Source: SB11 sp965249955
GTDB lineage: Bacteria; Bacteroidota; Bacteroidia; UBA8524
Direction of reading: 5' to 3'
Length of the DNA: 64,000 nucleotides
NCBI GenBank assembly: GCA_965249955.1
Contig: OZ252261.1
Location: forward strand, 3,162,001-3,226,000
Part shown: positions 35,902 to 46,037 of the stretch, piece by piece
How the letters are laid out: each line of letters starts with the position of its first letter
Numbering within the stretch: position 1 is the first letter of the stretch
Notes under the pieces: generated by a model
What the model was told of the DNA's origin: nothing
What the model saw: only the letters and a program-made list of their open reading frames with translations
The model's database searches: none
Made by a program: the position numbers and the translations under genes

Positions 35902-35930
35902 AAAAAGTCCCTTTTTAAGGGGCTTTTTTT
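35902..35930 (+). terminator. Terminator after OmpH copy 2
   Basis: AAAAAGtCCC and GGGgCTTTTTTT stem with an A/T-rich loop; a seven-base T run follows. Separates the third OmpH gene from the first two. Confidence 0.75.
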
Positions 35931-35941
35931 ATAGTGGTAAA

Positions 35942-36448
35942 ATGCAATGTCTAAGCTATTTCTATTTACTGTTTTTTTTAGTTTCTACTTGTTTGTTTGC
36001 CAATGGTCAAGGTAAAATAGGGTACCTGCACTTAGATTCATTGAGAGCACTTTTACCTGAAACCAAAACAGCCGATAGCCTTTTTGATATAGCAATAGCA
36101 AAATTAAGTACTGAGGTCAAGGAGCGAGAGTTAGAGTTAGAAGAACTATATAAAGCCATGACTAATGATATAGTGAATACTCATTTTCTATCAGATAGTA
36201 TAGTCATCCGTGTGAATGCGGCGAAAAATAGCTTGGATAGTTTTCTCTTTACAGTACAGAAACAGGCTGAAGAGTTGATAAAAAATAAATACGTCAACAT
36301 TGATAAAAAAATTAAAAAGGCTGTTGAAGAAATTGCGCTTGGGTATGGCTTTAGTTTGATATACGATAGCGGTAAACTAGGGGTATTGTTTTATGATAAA
36401 GAATACAATATCATTGAAGAAGTTAAAGCAAAACTACTACTAAATTGA
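35942..36448 (+). CDS. OmpH/Skp family protein, copy 3
   Basis: 168 residues, more divergent. Signal peptide about 1-23 (LSYFYLLFFLVSTCLFANGQ), GKIGYLHLDSLRALLPETKTAD, coiled-coil centre and a C-terminal VEEIALGYGFSLIYDSGKLGVLF that retains the OmpH pattern. It begins just after a terminator and lies 20 bases before murI, so it may share expression with murI instead of bamA. A specialised chaperone is possible. Confidence 0.8.
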   Translation: MQCLSYFYLLFFLVSTCLFANGQGKIGYLHLDSLRALLPETKTADSLFDIAIAKLSTEVKERELELEELYKAMTNDIVNTHFLSDSIVIRVNAAKNSLDSFLFTVQKQAEELIKNKYVNIDKKIKKAVEEIALGYGFSLIYDSGKLGVLFYDKEYNIIEEVKAKLLLN

Positions 36449-36467
36449 TATGTTAAAATAACCAACC

Positions 36468-37286
36468 GTGCATAACAATCAACAACCCATAGGTATTTTC
36501 GATTCAGGAATTGGCGGCCTCACCGTAGCGCGCGCCATAGCCAAGCAAATGCCTCACGAAAGTTTTATATACTTTGGCGATACTGCCCACTTGCCCTACG
36601 GGGATAAATCAAGCGAAGCAATAAAGCATTATTCAAAAAAAATAACAGCCTTTTTGCTTTCGCACCATTGTAAAATGGTGGTTATAGCCTGTAATACAGC
36701 CTCATCAGTAGGTTATCAGGCATTGTTGCCCATGTTTGCCGATAAAGACTTGTTGATAAACGTTATAGACCCTATATCGTTACACGTAGCCCAAAATGTA
36801 GAACAGGGCAAGGTGGGTATAATAGCTACCAAACGCACAGTTAGTACCCGAGCATACTCAAAAAAGATAAAAAAAGCAGCACCCAACCTTCAGGCTTCTG
36901 AATTGGCTACACCTCTTTTAGCACCAATGATAGAAGAAGGTTTTTATAATAATAATATCAGCCAAACTATTATTAACAGCTATTTAGATAAAAAACCGCT
37001 TAATGATATTGATGCTTTGGTATTAGGCTGTACCCATTATCCGCTAATACAAAACCAGATAGAAAAGTATTATCAAAAAAACAAAAACCACGTACAGGTA
37101 ATTGATTCTACAACAGTAGTAGCAAAACAAGTAGAGGCTACCTTAAAAGCTAAAAACCTACTGAATACTGAAGGTACACCCGATTATAAATTCTTTGTGT
37201 CGGATTATACAACAGCATTTGAAACCACAGCACGTATATTTTTTATGGAGAAAGTGAAGTTGGAATATTTTCCCATGTGGCAATAA
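36468..37286 (+). CDS. murI: Glutamate racemase
   Basis: 272 residues, GTG start chosen because the family N-terminus IGIFDSGIGGLTVAR begins eight residues later. Supplies D-glutamate for peptidoglycan. Catalytic cysteines are present in VIACNTASS (Cys75) and VLGCTHYPL (Cys188), with Asp12 in FDSGIGG. Confidence 0.93.
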   Translation: MHNNQQPIGIFDSGIGGLTVARAIAKQMPHESFIYFGDTAHLPYGDKSSEAIKHYSKKITAFLLSHHCKMVVIACNTASSVGYQALLPMFADKDLLINVIDPISLHVAQNVEQGKVGIIATKRTVSTRAYSKKIKKAAPNLQASELATPLLAPMIEEGFYNNNISQTIINSYLDKKPLNDIDALVLGCTHYPLIQNQIEKYYQKNKNHVQVIDSTTVVAKQVEATLKAKNLLNTEGTPDYKFFVSDYTTAFETTARIFFMEKVKLEYFPMWQ

Positions 37287-37287
37287 T

Positions 37288-38226
37288 ATGAATCAAAAAG
37301 GTACTGTACTTATTATTGATGATGTGCACCAATACCTTGTGGAGCAATTGCCCACTATTGGTTATAAGGTAGATTATAGGCCTGCAATAAAGCAAGAGGA
37401 AGTAATACCCATAATAGGTGAGTATGTTGGGCTTATAGTACGTTCAAAAACCACTATTGATAAAGAAGTGCTGCAAGCAGCCACACAACTAAAGTTTATT
37501 GGCAGGGCAGGTTCAGGCCTTGAAATTATTGATTTAGAGTTTGCTACAAGCAAAGGAATAGTTTGTTTTAATACCCCCGAAGGAAACAGAGATGCCGTTG
37601 CCGAGCAGGCAGTAGGGATGCTGTTATCGCTAATTACCAATATCCATAAATCGTATATAGAAATAAAAAACGACTTTATATGGGAGAGAGAAGGGAATAG
37701 GGGTGTAGAACTATCAAGCCTCACCGTTGGTATTATTGGCTACGGTAATACAGGCAGCTCATTTGCCCAAAAACTTAGCGGCTTTGGCTGTAAAATTATT
37801 GCCTATGATAAATACAAAACCGATTTTGGCAATGCACAAGTACAGGAGGTTGATATGGAAACCCTATACCAACAAGCCGATGTACTTAGTTTTCATATAC
37901 CGTTAACTGTTGAAACAAAGGAGCTTATCACTACCCAATACCTGTCAAAATTTCATAAAAACGTATTCTTACTCAACCTATCAAGGGGTAAAATAATGCG
38001 TACTGCCGATATAATCACCGCATTGCAAAGCGGCAAACTACGCGGAGTTGCGCTGGATGTGTTAGAAAATGAAAACTTACCTTCATATACTTTCGACGAA
38101 CGTTTGCAACTTTCCAACCTGCTGGCCTTTCCTAACGTTATTATAACAAGTCACACAGGTGGCTGGACTCATGAATCCTATTATAAGATTTCAAACTATC
38201 TGTTTCAAAAAATAAAACAGTTGTAA
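37288..38226 (+). CDS. D-isomer-specific 2-hydroxyacid dehydrogenase
   Basis: 312 residues. Rossmann motif VGIIGYGNTGSSFAQKL followed by the acidic IIAYDKYK that selects NAD; catalytic Arg in LNLSRGKIM, Glu in the following ALDVLENE and His in ITSHTGGWTHES. The early FIGRAGSGLEIIDLEFATSKGIVCFNTPEGNRDAVAEQAV resembles phosphoglycerate dehydrogenase without a regulatory ACT domain. It begins one base after murI and is probably co-transcribed. 3-phosphoglycerate or another D-2-hydroxyacid may be the substrate. Confidence 0.82.
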   Translation: MNQKGTVLIIDDVHQYLVEQLPTIGYKVDYRPAIKQEEVIPIIGEYVGLIVRSKTTIDKEVLQAATQLKFIGRAGSGLEIIDLEFATSKGIVCFNTPEGNRDAVAEQAVGMLLSLITNIHKSYIEIKNDFIWEREGNRGVELSSLTVGIIGYGNTGSSFAQKLSGFGCKIIAYDKYKTDFGNAQVQEVDMETLYQQADVLSFHIPLTVETKELITTQYLSKFHKNVFLLNLSRGKIMRTADIITALQSGKLRGVALDVLENENLPSYTFDERLQLSNLLAFPNVIITSHTGGWTHESYYKISNYLFQKIKQL

Positions 38227-38314
38227 AAAAATCTTACTGCGCACTGTATCATAAATAGCCCCCTCCACAAGGGCTTAGCAAACTATTTTCTTTAACCCCC
38301 TAAAATACCTATTT

Positions 38315-41300
38315 ATGAAAAGGATACTATACCTATGCCTTTACCTTATGCTGCCTTGTGCCCTAATAGCCCAAACTACTACGGGCGAGATAAGAATTAC
38401 CGTAAAAGACAAAGATACCAAAGAACCCATTGACTATGCTTTGGTGGCTGTGAAACAAGACGGTAAAGTGATAGCCAATGATTATACCGATGAGAGTGGT
38501 AAGTTTACTTTTAGGCGACTAAATATAGGCAAATACAGTGTGTTTGTACAGTTTGTAGGGTATTCACCACAAGAGATTACTGATGTAGAAGTGTTGCAAG
38601 AGCGGCACACGGCGGTAGCTATTATGCTTGAGTCTTCAACTGCAATTACTCCTGAGGTTGTGTTTACAGGCTATAAAAAGTTACCACCAATTGAACCCAA
38701 AGTTCATGATGTAAGCGAAAACCCTAACCGTAACAATTTAAGTGCTTTAGTAAATCAAACCCCACGCACATTTGCTTTAGATGGTGGCGGATTGATTGTT
38801 AATGGTTCAAGACCAACAGCAAACAAGGTATTTTGGAATGGGGTATGGCTTACTAATAGTAATATATCAGGTTTCCCGTCAAATGCAGCTAATATAGCTG
38901 TAACCCTTAGTGGTTTCTCGGCAGAGTATGGCGATTTTTTAGGTGGTGCTATAAATATTACCACACCAAGGCCAACTTTGGCAACTATACGTAAAGTGGA
39001 AGTAATAAGCTCAAGCCTTTTTGATAAATACCATAACAACTATGCCGAAGCGTTTTTTATGGGGCCTTTGTGGGTGAAAAACAGAAAAAGAGAAGGAGAT
39101 ACGGCAAAAGTAAAGCTAGGTTATTTATTGTCAGCTAATTTTCAGCACCAAGCCGATAGAACACCACCCGCAGGTGGGGTATGGCGGGTAAAAGAAGACA
39201 AACTAAAAGAATTGGAGGCAGTGCCAATACGCTCGGCACCAAAAGGTTTAGGGTTTGTACCTGCTTCTGAATTTATTACCAAAAACGATTTGGAGCTGGT
39301 AAGCGCCAATCAAAATGTACCATCAACCAGCACATCGGTTATTGGTGAGCTTAATTTTACACCTAATAAAGCTATACAAATACTATTGGGGGCAAAGTAT
39401 GATTATGGCAATGCCTATAATTACAACTACGCCAACAGTTTATTTAATGCGGCCAACAACTCACAAACCATAAGTCATAACCTGCTTACCTACATTAACC
39501 TTACCCACACACTAAAGGTTAAAGAAGGCGGGGTGTTGAAAGATGCTTATTATAATATAAGGTTGGATTACCAGTTAGATAAAAGCAGAACTCAAGACCC
39601 TGTACATGGCGACGACTTTTTTAGCTATGGGCATGTAGGTAAGTTTACTACCTACACCACACCTGCCTACGAGCTAAGAACGGGAGGTGAGAATGGCAAC
39701 CCTGATACCGTGTGGGCAAACGGACAAATGTATTACCTAAAAAACTATTACCGCCAAACCGGCGATAGGCTAATAGATACTATGGTAGCTTTTGACCGAA
39801 GCAACACACACAACCCCTTACGTGCTAACTATACCGAAGCCTATTACCGCTTGTTGGGGCAAGACAACATTAACTCTATTACACAAATACGTAGTAGCAA
39901 TGCGGGATTGGTAAACGGACAAAATCCTATAGGCGTGTACTCTAATATGTGGAATAATGTGGGTCTGGGTGTACAAGGCTATGGCAAAGGCCAAAGCGAG
40001 CAAATAGGCATAAACGCCTCAGGCCAATTGAGCACAAAAGTACACGAGCTACGTTTTGGGGTTTATTTTGAACAACGTTTGCAACGCAGTTGGAATTTAT
40101 CAGGTGCCAATGGTTTGTGGACGTTGATGTGGCAACTGGCTAATAACGGGTTGGCATTGGATACCGACAACCCGATATTGGTTACAGATGCTAATGGCGT
40201 ATTTAACGATACAGTGCGCTATGGCTTTAGGCAAACCGAAACACAATCGACCTTTGATGCACGATTGCGCCAAAAATTAATTGCTGATGGGGCAGTAGAT
40301 GCTAACGGCAACCCCATTACCCAAACCAGCTTTATTGATGTACACTCGTTTGACCCAAGTACCTTTAAATTAAACATGTTTAATGCTGATGAGCTATTGA
40401 ACAATGGTAATAGTTATGTAAACTACTTTGGCTATGATTACTTAGGCAATATACAAAGAGGAAGCAGCAGCATTAGCAATTTTATTGGCGATAAACAAAA
40501 CCGTAGTGTGGGAGCGTATATGCCAAACTATGCCGCTGCATTTGTTCAAGATAAAATGATTTTTGGTGAAGTAACTGTACGCGCAGGGCTAAGGGTTGAA
40601 CGTTTTGATAACAATCAATCCGTACTAAAAGACCCGTTTTTATTGTACGATGCCAAAACAGTAGGAGAAGTGAAGGAGATAAATGGAAAAACAATTGAGC
40701 ACCCCAATGGCGTAGGTAATAACTATACGGTGTATGTTGATGATGCTCGTAACCCAACAAAAGTAACGGGCTACCGCAATGGCACTACTTGGTACAATGC
40801 ACAAGGCCTGCAAGTTTCAGACCCTGCTGTGATTGCTGAAAAATCAAGAGGAAGTACCATACAGCCTTATTTGGTAAATGCAGCTCAAACCAGTGTAAAT
40901 GCCAGTGCTTTTAGTGATTATAAACCACAAATAATGGTATTGCCCCGTTTGTATTTTGAGTTTCCTATTAATCAAATGGCACGTTTTTATGCCAGCTACG
41001 ATGTATTGGCTCAAAGACCTACCAATAACTTTGCTACAGTAGCCCAATACTATTTTTTACCCTTTAACCCTACCGATGTTATAGGTAACCCAAATTTAAA
41101 ACCCCAACAATCGTTCAATTACGAGTTAGGTTTTCAGCAAAGATTATCAGCAAAATCAGCCCTATCACTTTCGGCTGCTTATATAGAACAACGCAACCTT
41201 ATACAATTGTATAGGTACAACTATGCTTTTCCGGTAAGTTATACCTCGTTTGCAAACATCGATTTTTCAACAGTAAAAAGCTTTACAGCACAATATACCT

Positions 41301-41998
41301 ACGCCGCTACAAAAAGTTTAAATTTAGATATGTCGTACACCCTTCAGTTTGCTGATGGTACAGGATCGTCAGCAGGTTCTCAACAAGCACTGGTATCATC
41401 AGGTCAACCCAACCTGCGCACCTTGTTTCCCCTTAGTTTTGATGTACGCAATAATATTAAGCTAAACGCTACCTACTATACACAAAGTGGCGATAACTAT
41501 AAAGGCCCTACAGTAAAAGGAAAACAAGTATTGGCTAATATGGGCATTGTAGTAAACCTAAACGCGTTTTCGGGTTTGCCCTATACCCCCAACCAGCAAC
41601 CCACCGCCAACGCTCAAAGTGGTGCAGCAACACGTAGCCCTATAAAAGGAACACCATTTGGTGCAAGGTTGCCTTGGCAGTTGCAAAACGACATTAGTAT
41701 TTTTAAAGAAGTACCTGTAAAATTTGGTAGAGACGATAATGGTAAATACAAAATGGGTATGTTACGTTTTAGCCTATGGGGTAATAATTTTTTCAACATA
41801 AAAAACATCCGTGCTATACATCCTTATACAGGTTCATCAAATACCGATGGTTGGTTAGCATCAGCACAGGGACAAAAAGCTGCACAAGAGGCTGTTAGCC
41901 AGCAAGCGTTTGTTGATTTATACAATACAGCATTGGCAAACCCCGGTTTTTATACCATGCCGCGCAGGATAAGATTTGGCATTTCGCTTACGTTTTAG
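38315..41998 (+). CDS. TonB-dependent receptor with carboxypeptidase-regulatory-like domain, copy 1
   Basis: 1227 residues. Signal peptide about 1-19 (MKRILYLCLYLMLPCALIAQ), a carboxypeptidase-regulatory-like beta-sandwich (about 22-105, GEIRITVKDKDTKEPIDYALVAV ... GYSPQEITDVEV), a plug domain (about 130-225, DGGGLIVNGSRPTANKVFWNGVW ... SAEYGDFLGGAINITTP) and a long barrel ending in a terminal aromatic (RRIRFGISLTF). No SusD-like gene accompanies it. It is a clear paralogue of the next gene over its whole length (for example YYLKNYYRQTGDR, RSSNAGLVNGQNPI, GNPNLKPQ). Substrate unknown. Codon choice is less biased than in the next gene. Confidence 0.88.
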   Translation: MKRILYLCLYLMLPCALIAQTTTGEIRITVKDKDTKEPIDYALVAVKQDGKVIANDYTDESGKFTFRRLNIGKYSVFVQFVGYSPQEITDVEVLQERHTAVAIMLESSTAITPEVVFTGYKKLPPIEPKVHDVSENPNRNNLSALVNQTPRTFALDGGGLIVNGSRPTANKVFWNGVWLTNSNISGFPSNAANIAVTLSGFSAEYGDFLGGAINITTPRPTLATIRKVEVISSSLFDKYHNNYAEAFFMGPLWVKNRKREGDTAKVKLGYLLSANFQHQADRTPPAGGVWRVKEDKLKELEAVPIRSAPKGLGFVPASEFITKNDLELVSANQNVPSTSTSVIGELNFTPNKAIQILLGAKYDYGNAYNYNYANSLFNAANNSQTISHNLLTYINLTHTLKVKEGGVLKDAYYNIRLDYQLDKSRTQDPVHGDDFFSYGHVGKFTTYTTPAYELRTGGENGNPDTVWANGQMYYLKNYYRQTGDRLIDTMVAFDRSNTHNPLRANYTEAYYRLLGQDNINSITQIRSSNAGLVNGQNPIGVYSNMWNNVGLGVQGYGKGQSEQIGINASGQLSTKVHELRFGVYFEQRLQRSWNLSGANGLWTLMWQLANNGLALDTDNPILVTDANGVFNDTVRYGFRQTETQSTFDARLRQKLIADGAVDANGNPITQTSFIDVHSFDPSTFKLNMFNADELLNNGNSYVNYFGYDYLGNIQRGSSSISNFIGDKQNRSVGAYMPNYAAAFVQDKMIFGEVTVRAGLRVERFDNNQSVLKDPFLLYDAKTVGEVKEINGKTIEHPNGVGNNYTVYVDDARNPTKVTGYRNGTTWYNAQGLQVSDPAVIAEKSRGSTIQPYLVNAAQTSVNASAFSDYKPQIMVLPRLYFEFPINQMARFYASYDVLAQRPTNNFATVAQYYFLPFNPTDVIGNPNLKPQQSFNYELGFQQRLSAKSALSLSAAYIEQRNLIQLYRYNYAFPVSYTSFANIDFSTVKSFTAQYTYAATKSLNLDMSYTLQFADGTGSSAGSQQALVSSGQPNLRTLFPLSFDVRNNIKLNATYYTQSGDNYKGPTVKGKQVLANMGIVVNLNAFSGLPYTPNQQPTANAQSGAATRSPIKGTPFGARLPWQLQNDISIFKEVPVKFGRDDNGKYKMGMLRFSLWGNNFFNIKNIRAIHPYTGSSNTDGWLASAQGQKAAQEAVSQQAFVDLYNTALANPGFYTMPRRIRFGISLTF

Positions 41999-42054
41999 CC
42001 GAAATAAAAAAACTTATAACAAATAATTCAGTTGATAATAAGGATATTGCAACG

Positions 42055-42195
42055 GTGGAAACGAAAAAAAATTGTGAGCATTACAACCTCAATTGTAAAT
42101 ATATCGTTAGTATAGCCATAAAGGCTATTGCAATTAGTCGGGTAAAACTGATGGTTGATACAAATGACGTTGAATTAATAAAAGTAAATGTTTAG
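42055..42195 (+). CDS. Possible 46-residue ORF between the two receptors
   Basis: A GTG-initiated reading frame free of stops for 62 codons if read from the end of the upstream receptor gene. The predicted product ends RVKLMVDTNDVELIKVNV. No family recognised, no ATG start with useful length and no clear ribosome binding site. It occupies part of the 291-base gap upstream of the second receptor; it may be a remnant or chance. Confidence 0.15.
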   Translation: METKKNCEHYNLNCKYIVSIAIKAIAISRVKLMVDTNDVELIKVNV

Positions 42196-42289
42196 TGTTT
42201 TTTTGTGCTAAGTGTAAAATTAATTTTAAATTGTGCCCCCAATTTTAGGGGTAAGCCCAAGAGTTGTAATAATACCAAACCAAGCTGAT

Positions 42290-45200
42290 ATGAGAAGAAA
42301 AGTCTACCTGTTTTTACTAGGTGTTTTAATTTCTGCGAGTGCCATTGCACAGTCGCAGTTAGGCGAGATTAGGGGAACTGTCCTAGATATGGACACCAAA
42401 GAACCCTTAATTGGTGCCACAGTACAAGCCACACAAGGAGGACAGCGCATTACCGGTGCTGCTACAAATCTTGATGGAAAGTTTCAGATTAAAGGGTTAA
42501 AACCTGGTAAGTACGATATATTAGTATCATACTCAGGTTATCAGTCTAAGAAAATCGAAGACTTAACCGTTCGTCCAGATGCTATCACCTTTCAAGATGT
42601 TCAAATTGGTGAAGCTGTTTTAGATGTAGGTGCAGTAGTAATCACAGAAAAAGCTCGCCCTCCTATTGTAAAAGGAGATGAGTTAGGTCGCACTATTGAC
42701 AATGTTAAAAAAATACCTACTCGTAGTGTAAACAGTTTAAGTAATACTGTTGCGGGTACAATATCAATAGATGGTGGTACACCTAGTTTTAGGGGTGCAC
42801 GTACGTCAGGTACAGCATACTATATTGATGGTGTTAGGGTAATTGGTAACATAAACCTCCCTCAAAGTGGTATCGGCCAAACTAACATAATTACCGGTGG
42901 TGTATCAGCAGAATATGGTGATTTTACCGGTGGTGCCATCAGTATCACCACCCCTCCACCTTCAAGCCGTTTTAATGCTCACTTCGAGGGTATTACTTCA
43001 AGCTTGTTTGATAAATACCACTTTAACCTTATAGAGATGGCTCTTACAGGTCCTGTTATGATAAAAAATAAAGGACGTTCTACTGAACGTACTGTTTTGG
43101 GTTACTCTTTTGCAGGTAACTTTAACTATCAGGCCGATCGTTCTCCATCAGCTATTGGTGTTTGGAGGGTAAAAGAAGATAAACTTAAAGAATTAGAAGA
43201 AAATCCAATTCGCTCTGCACCACAAGGTCAGGGTTTTGTGCCTTCTGCTGAGTTTATTACAAAAGGAGATTTGGTAAATGTTCAGGCAAGTCCCAATGTA
43301 CCCTCTTATGTAGTAACTGCAATTGGTAACTTAAACTATGCGCCTACAGACAAAGTGCAAGTAATATTTGGAGCCAAATACGATTACGTAAACAACGTAA
43401 ACTATAACTACAACAACAACCTTTTCAACTACAACAACAACTCACAAAGCATACAACACAGTTTATTAAGTTATTTAAGTTTTACACAAAGGTTAATCAC
43501 CTCTGAAGATAATAAGAATAACGAAAAGCGATTGGTTGAAAGTGCATACTACACCGTAAGGTTAGAATATCAGTCAAACTGGAATACCAGCCAAGACGTT
43601 GTTCACAAAGACAATATTTTTGATTACGGTTACTTAGGTCGTTTCAAAACATACAGCCGCCCTGCCTTTGAGTTTGTAGGTGGTGGAAACGAAAACTCTT
43701 CTCCCGACACTATTAACTATAATGGTCAAACCTATTATATTAAAAATTACTACCGCCAAACAGGTAACAGACCTACTGATACCTTGTTTACTTTCGATCG
43801 TAGTAATACTCGTAACCCAATACGTGCCAACTATACATCAGCATACTACAACCTATTAGGTCAAGATGCTATCAACTCTATATTTGATGTTCGTAGTAGT
43901 AATGCCGGTTTGGTTAACGGCCAAAACCCAATTGCTATCTATTCACAAATGTGGAATAATGTTGGTACTTTAACTTCAGGTTACGGTAAAAGCCAAAACG
44001 AACAATACAGTTTAAACGCCTCAGGTGAGGTAAGTATTAAAGGCCATGACATTAAGTTTGGTGTTTACTACGAACAAAGGGTTTCTCGCTCTTGGAACGT
44101 ATCATCAAACGGTTTGTGGACTTTGATGTGGCAATTGATGAACAACGGTATTGAGTTAGACAACTCTAATCCTATACCAGTGTTTGACGAGAATGGTATA
44201 TTTAAAGATACTGTTCGCTACAACTACCGCCAATCAGAAGGGCAATCAACATTTGATAAAAACTTTAGAAGTAGGTTAATAGCACGTGGTGTTACAGATA
44301 ATTATGGTAACCCTATTACTGAAAACTCTTATGTTGATATAAATTCTTTCGATCCTAATGATTTTCAGCTTAGTGATTTTAGTGCTGATGAGTTGCTAAA
44401 CAACGGTAACCGCTATGTAAACTATTTTGGTTACGATTACTTAGGTAATAAAATTACAGGAAACCGTGGTATAAATGATTTCCTTGACCCAAGCAAACGC
44501 GAAATAGGTGCATATATGCCTATTTATTCAGCAATGTTTGTTCAAGATAAATTTGCCTTTAAAGATTTGATTTTCCGTGTTGGTGTGCGTGTAGAAAGGT
44601 TTGATAATAACCTACCCGTACTAAAAGATCCATTCTCATTATACCCAATACGTTCAGCAGGTGAAGTAAAAGAAGTTGGTGGTAGTGATGTAACTCACCC
44701 AGGAAGCATTGGTAGCGATTACGCTGTTTATGTAGATAACATTAAAAACCCTAGCCGTATTTTAGGATACCGTAATGGTATCGAATGGTTTAACAAAGAC
44801 GGTATAAAAGTAGCCGACCCTTCTGTTATTGCTAATGCATCACGTACAGGTAAAATACAACCATACTTAGTAGATAGCGAAAACGAAGTAGTAACCACTG
44901 CCTCATTTACTGATTACAAACCGGTAATAAACGTATTACCTCGTATTTGGTTTGATTTTCCTATCAACCAAGCATCAAGGTTTTTTGCCAGCTATGATGT
45001 TATAGCTCAAAGACCATCAAACATATTTACTACTGTTGATGATTATTTCTACCTAAGGTTTAACCCTACATCTATTGTAAACAACCCTAACTTGAAACCA
45101 CAAACAACTACCGATTACGAGTTAGGTTTCAAACAAAGGCTTACCGATAATACATCAGCATACCAAGCAGCACTTAGTATAGTAGCTTCTTACCGTGAGC

Positions 45201-46009
45201 AACGTAACCTTATACAGTTGTTCCGTTACAACTACGCATATCCTATTGATTATACATCATACGGAAATATAGATTTCTCAACCATTAAAAGTTTTAGGTT
45301 AGAATATGAAATGAGAGGGTTGGGCAACCTTAATATGGATGCGAACTATACCCTTATGTTTGCCGATGGTACCGGTTCAAGCACTGGTTCACAAGCAGCA
45401 CTTATATCAGTAGGTCTTCCTAACTTACGTACTCTGTTCCCATTAAACGTTGACGTAAGACATAACATTAAATTAAATCTTTACTACGATTTCCAAGGTG
45501 GTGATAAATACGATGGCCCTGTATGGGGAAAATCAAAAGTGTTTGAAAATGCCGGTGTGGGTATAATTTTCAACGCATTTTCAGGTTTGCCATACACAGC
45601 CAACCAACAAGCTACACCAAATGCACAAGCAGGTGTGGTTGTTCGTAGCCCGATTAAAGGAACTCCATTTGGTTCACGCTTGCCTTGGCAATTACAAAAC
45701 GACATTAATATTTACAAAGGTGTGATGGTAAAATTAGGTCGTAACAAATCAGGTAACGTTAAACAAGGTCAACTTAAATTTATGTTCTGGATTCAAAACT
45801 TCCTTGACATTAACAACATTAGGGCGGTGCATCCATACACTGGTTCGCCTACTGATGATGGATGGTTAAGCTCTAACCTTGGACGTGAGTCTATTCGTAA
45901 CGCTGTTGATGCACAATCATTTGTTGATTTGTACAACACAGCTCTTGCAAACCCCGGTTTCTATGGCTTGCCCCGTAGGATACGTTTAAGTATCTCATTA
46001 GATTTTTAA
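42290..46009 (+). CDS. TonB-dependent receptor with carboxypeptidase-regulatory-like domain, copy 2
   Basis: 1239 residues from the ATG at 42290, which begins a signal peptide (MRRKVYLFLLGVLISASAIAQ); a GTG 57 bases upstream would add an implausible hydrophilic lead. Regulatory-like domain (GEIRGTVLDMDTKEPLIGATV), plug (SIDGGTPSFRGARTSGTAYYIDGVRV ... SAEYGDFTGGAISITTPPP), barrel ending RRIRLSISLDF. Strong preference for AAC, TAC, GGT and CGT codons suggests much higher expression than copy 1. The next two genes follow at 28- and 19-base gaps on the same strand. Confidence 0.88.
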   Translation: MRRKVYLFLLGVLISASAIAQSQLGEIRGTVLDMDTKEPLIGATVQATQGGQRITGAATNLDGKFQIKGLKPGKYDILVSYSGYQSKKIEDLTVRPDAITFQDVQIGEAVLDVGAVVITEKARPPIVKGDELGRTIDNVKKIPTRSVNSLSNTVAGTISIDGGTPSFRGARTSGTAYYIDGVRVIGNINLPQSGIGQTNIITGGVSAEYGDFTGGAISITTPPPSSRFNAHFEGITSSLFDKYHFNLIEMALTGPVMIKNKGRSTERTVLGYSFAGNFNYQADRSPSAIGVWRVKEDKLKELEENPIRSAPQGQGFVPSAEFITKGDLVNVQASPNVPSYVVTAIGNLNYAPTDKVQVIFGAKYDYVNNVNYNYNNNLFNYNNNSQSIQHSLLSYLSFTQRLITSEDNKNNEKRLVESAYYTVRLEYQSNWNTSQDVVHKDNIFDYGYLGRFKTYSRPAFEFVGGGNENSSPDTINYNGQTYYIKNYYRQTGNRPTDTLFTFDRSNTRNPIRANYTSAYYNLLGQDAINSIFDVRSSNAGLVNGQNPIAIYSQMWNNVGTLTSGYGKSQNEQYSLNASGEVSIKGHDIKFGVYYEQRVSRSWNVSSNGLWTLMWQLMNNGIELDNSNPIPVFDENGIFKDTVRYNYRQSEGQSTFDKNFRSRLIARGVTDNYGNPITENSYVDINSFDPNDFQLSDFSADELLNNGNRYVNYFGYDYLGNKITGNRGINDFLDPSKREIGAYMPIYSAMFVQDKFAFKDLIFRVGVRVERFDNNLPVLKDPFSLYPIRSAGEVKEVGGSDVTHPGSIGSDYAVYVDNIKNPSRILGYRNGIEWFNKDGIKVADPSVIANASRTGKIQPYLVDSENEVVTTASFTDYKPVINVLPRIWFDFPINQASRFFASYDVIAQRPSNIFTTVDDYFYLRFNPTSIVNNPNLKPQTTTDYELGFKQRLTDNTSAYQAALSIVASYREQRNLIQLFRYNYAYPIDYTSYGNIDFSTIKSFRLEYEMRGLGNLNMDANYTLMFADGTGSSTGSQAALISVGLPNLRTLFPLNVDVRHNIKLNLYYDFQGGDKYDGPVWGKSKVFENAGVGIIFNAFSGLPYTANQQATPNAQAGVVVRSPIKGTPFGSRLPWQLQNDINIYKGVMVKLGRNKSGNVKQGQLKFMFWIQNFLDINNIRAVHPYTGSPTDDGWLSSNLGRESIRNAVDAQSFVDLYNTALANPGFYGLPRRIRLSISLDF

Positions 46010-46037
46010 TTAAGTAAGACTTTTAAATCATTCAGTT

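Noticed and set aside
38256..38276. Possible terminator after the hydroxyacid dehydrogenase gene
   Set aside because: Only a four-base GCCC/GGGC pairing is present and no T tract follows.
38315..46009. SusC/SusD polysaccharide utilisation locus
   Set aside because: The receptors resemble SusC in size, but no SusD lipoprotein or glycoside hydrolase is present nearby.
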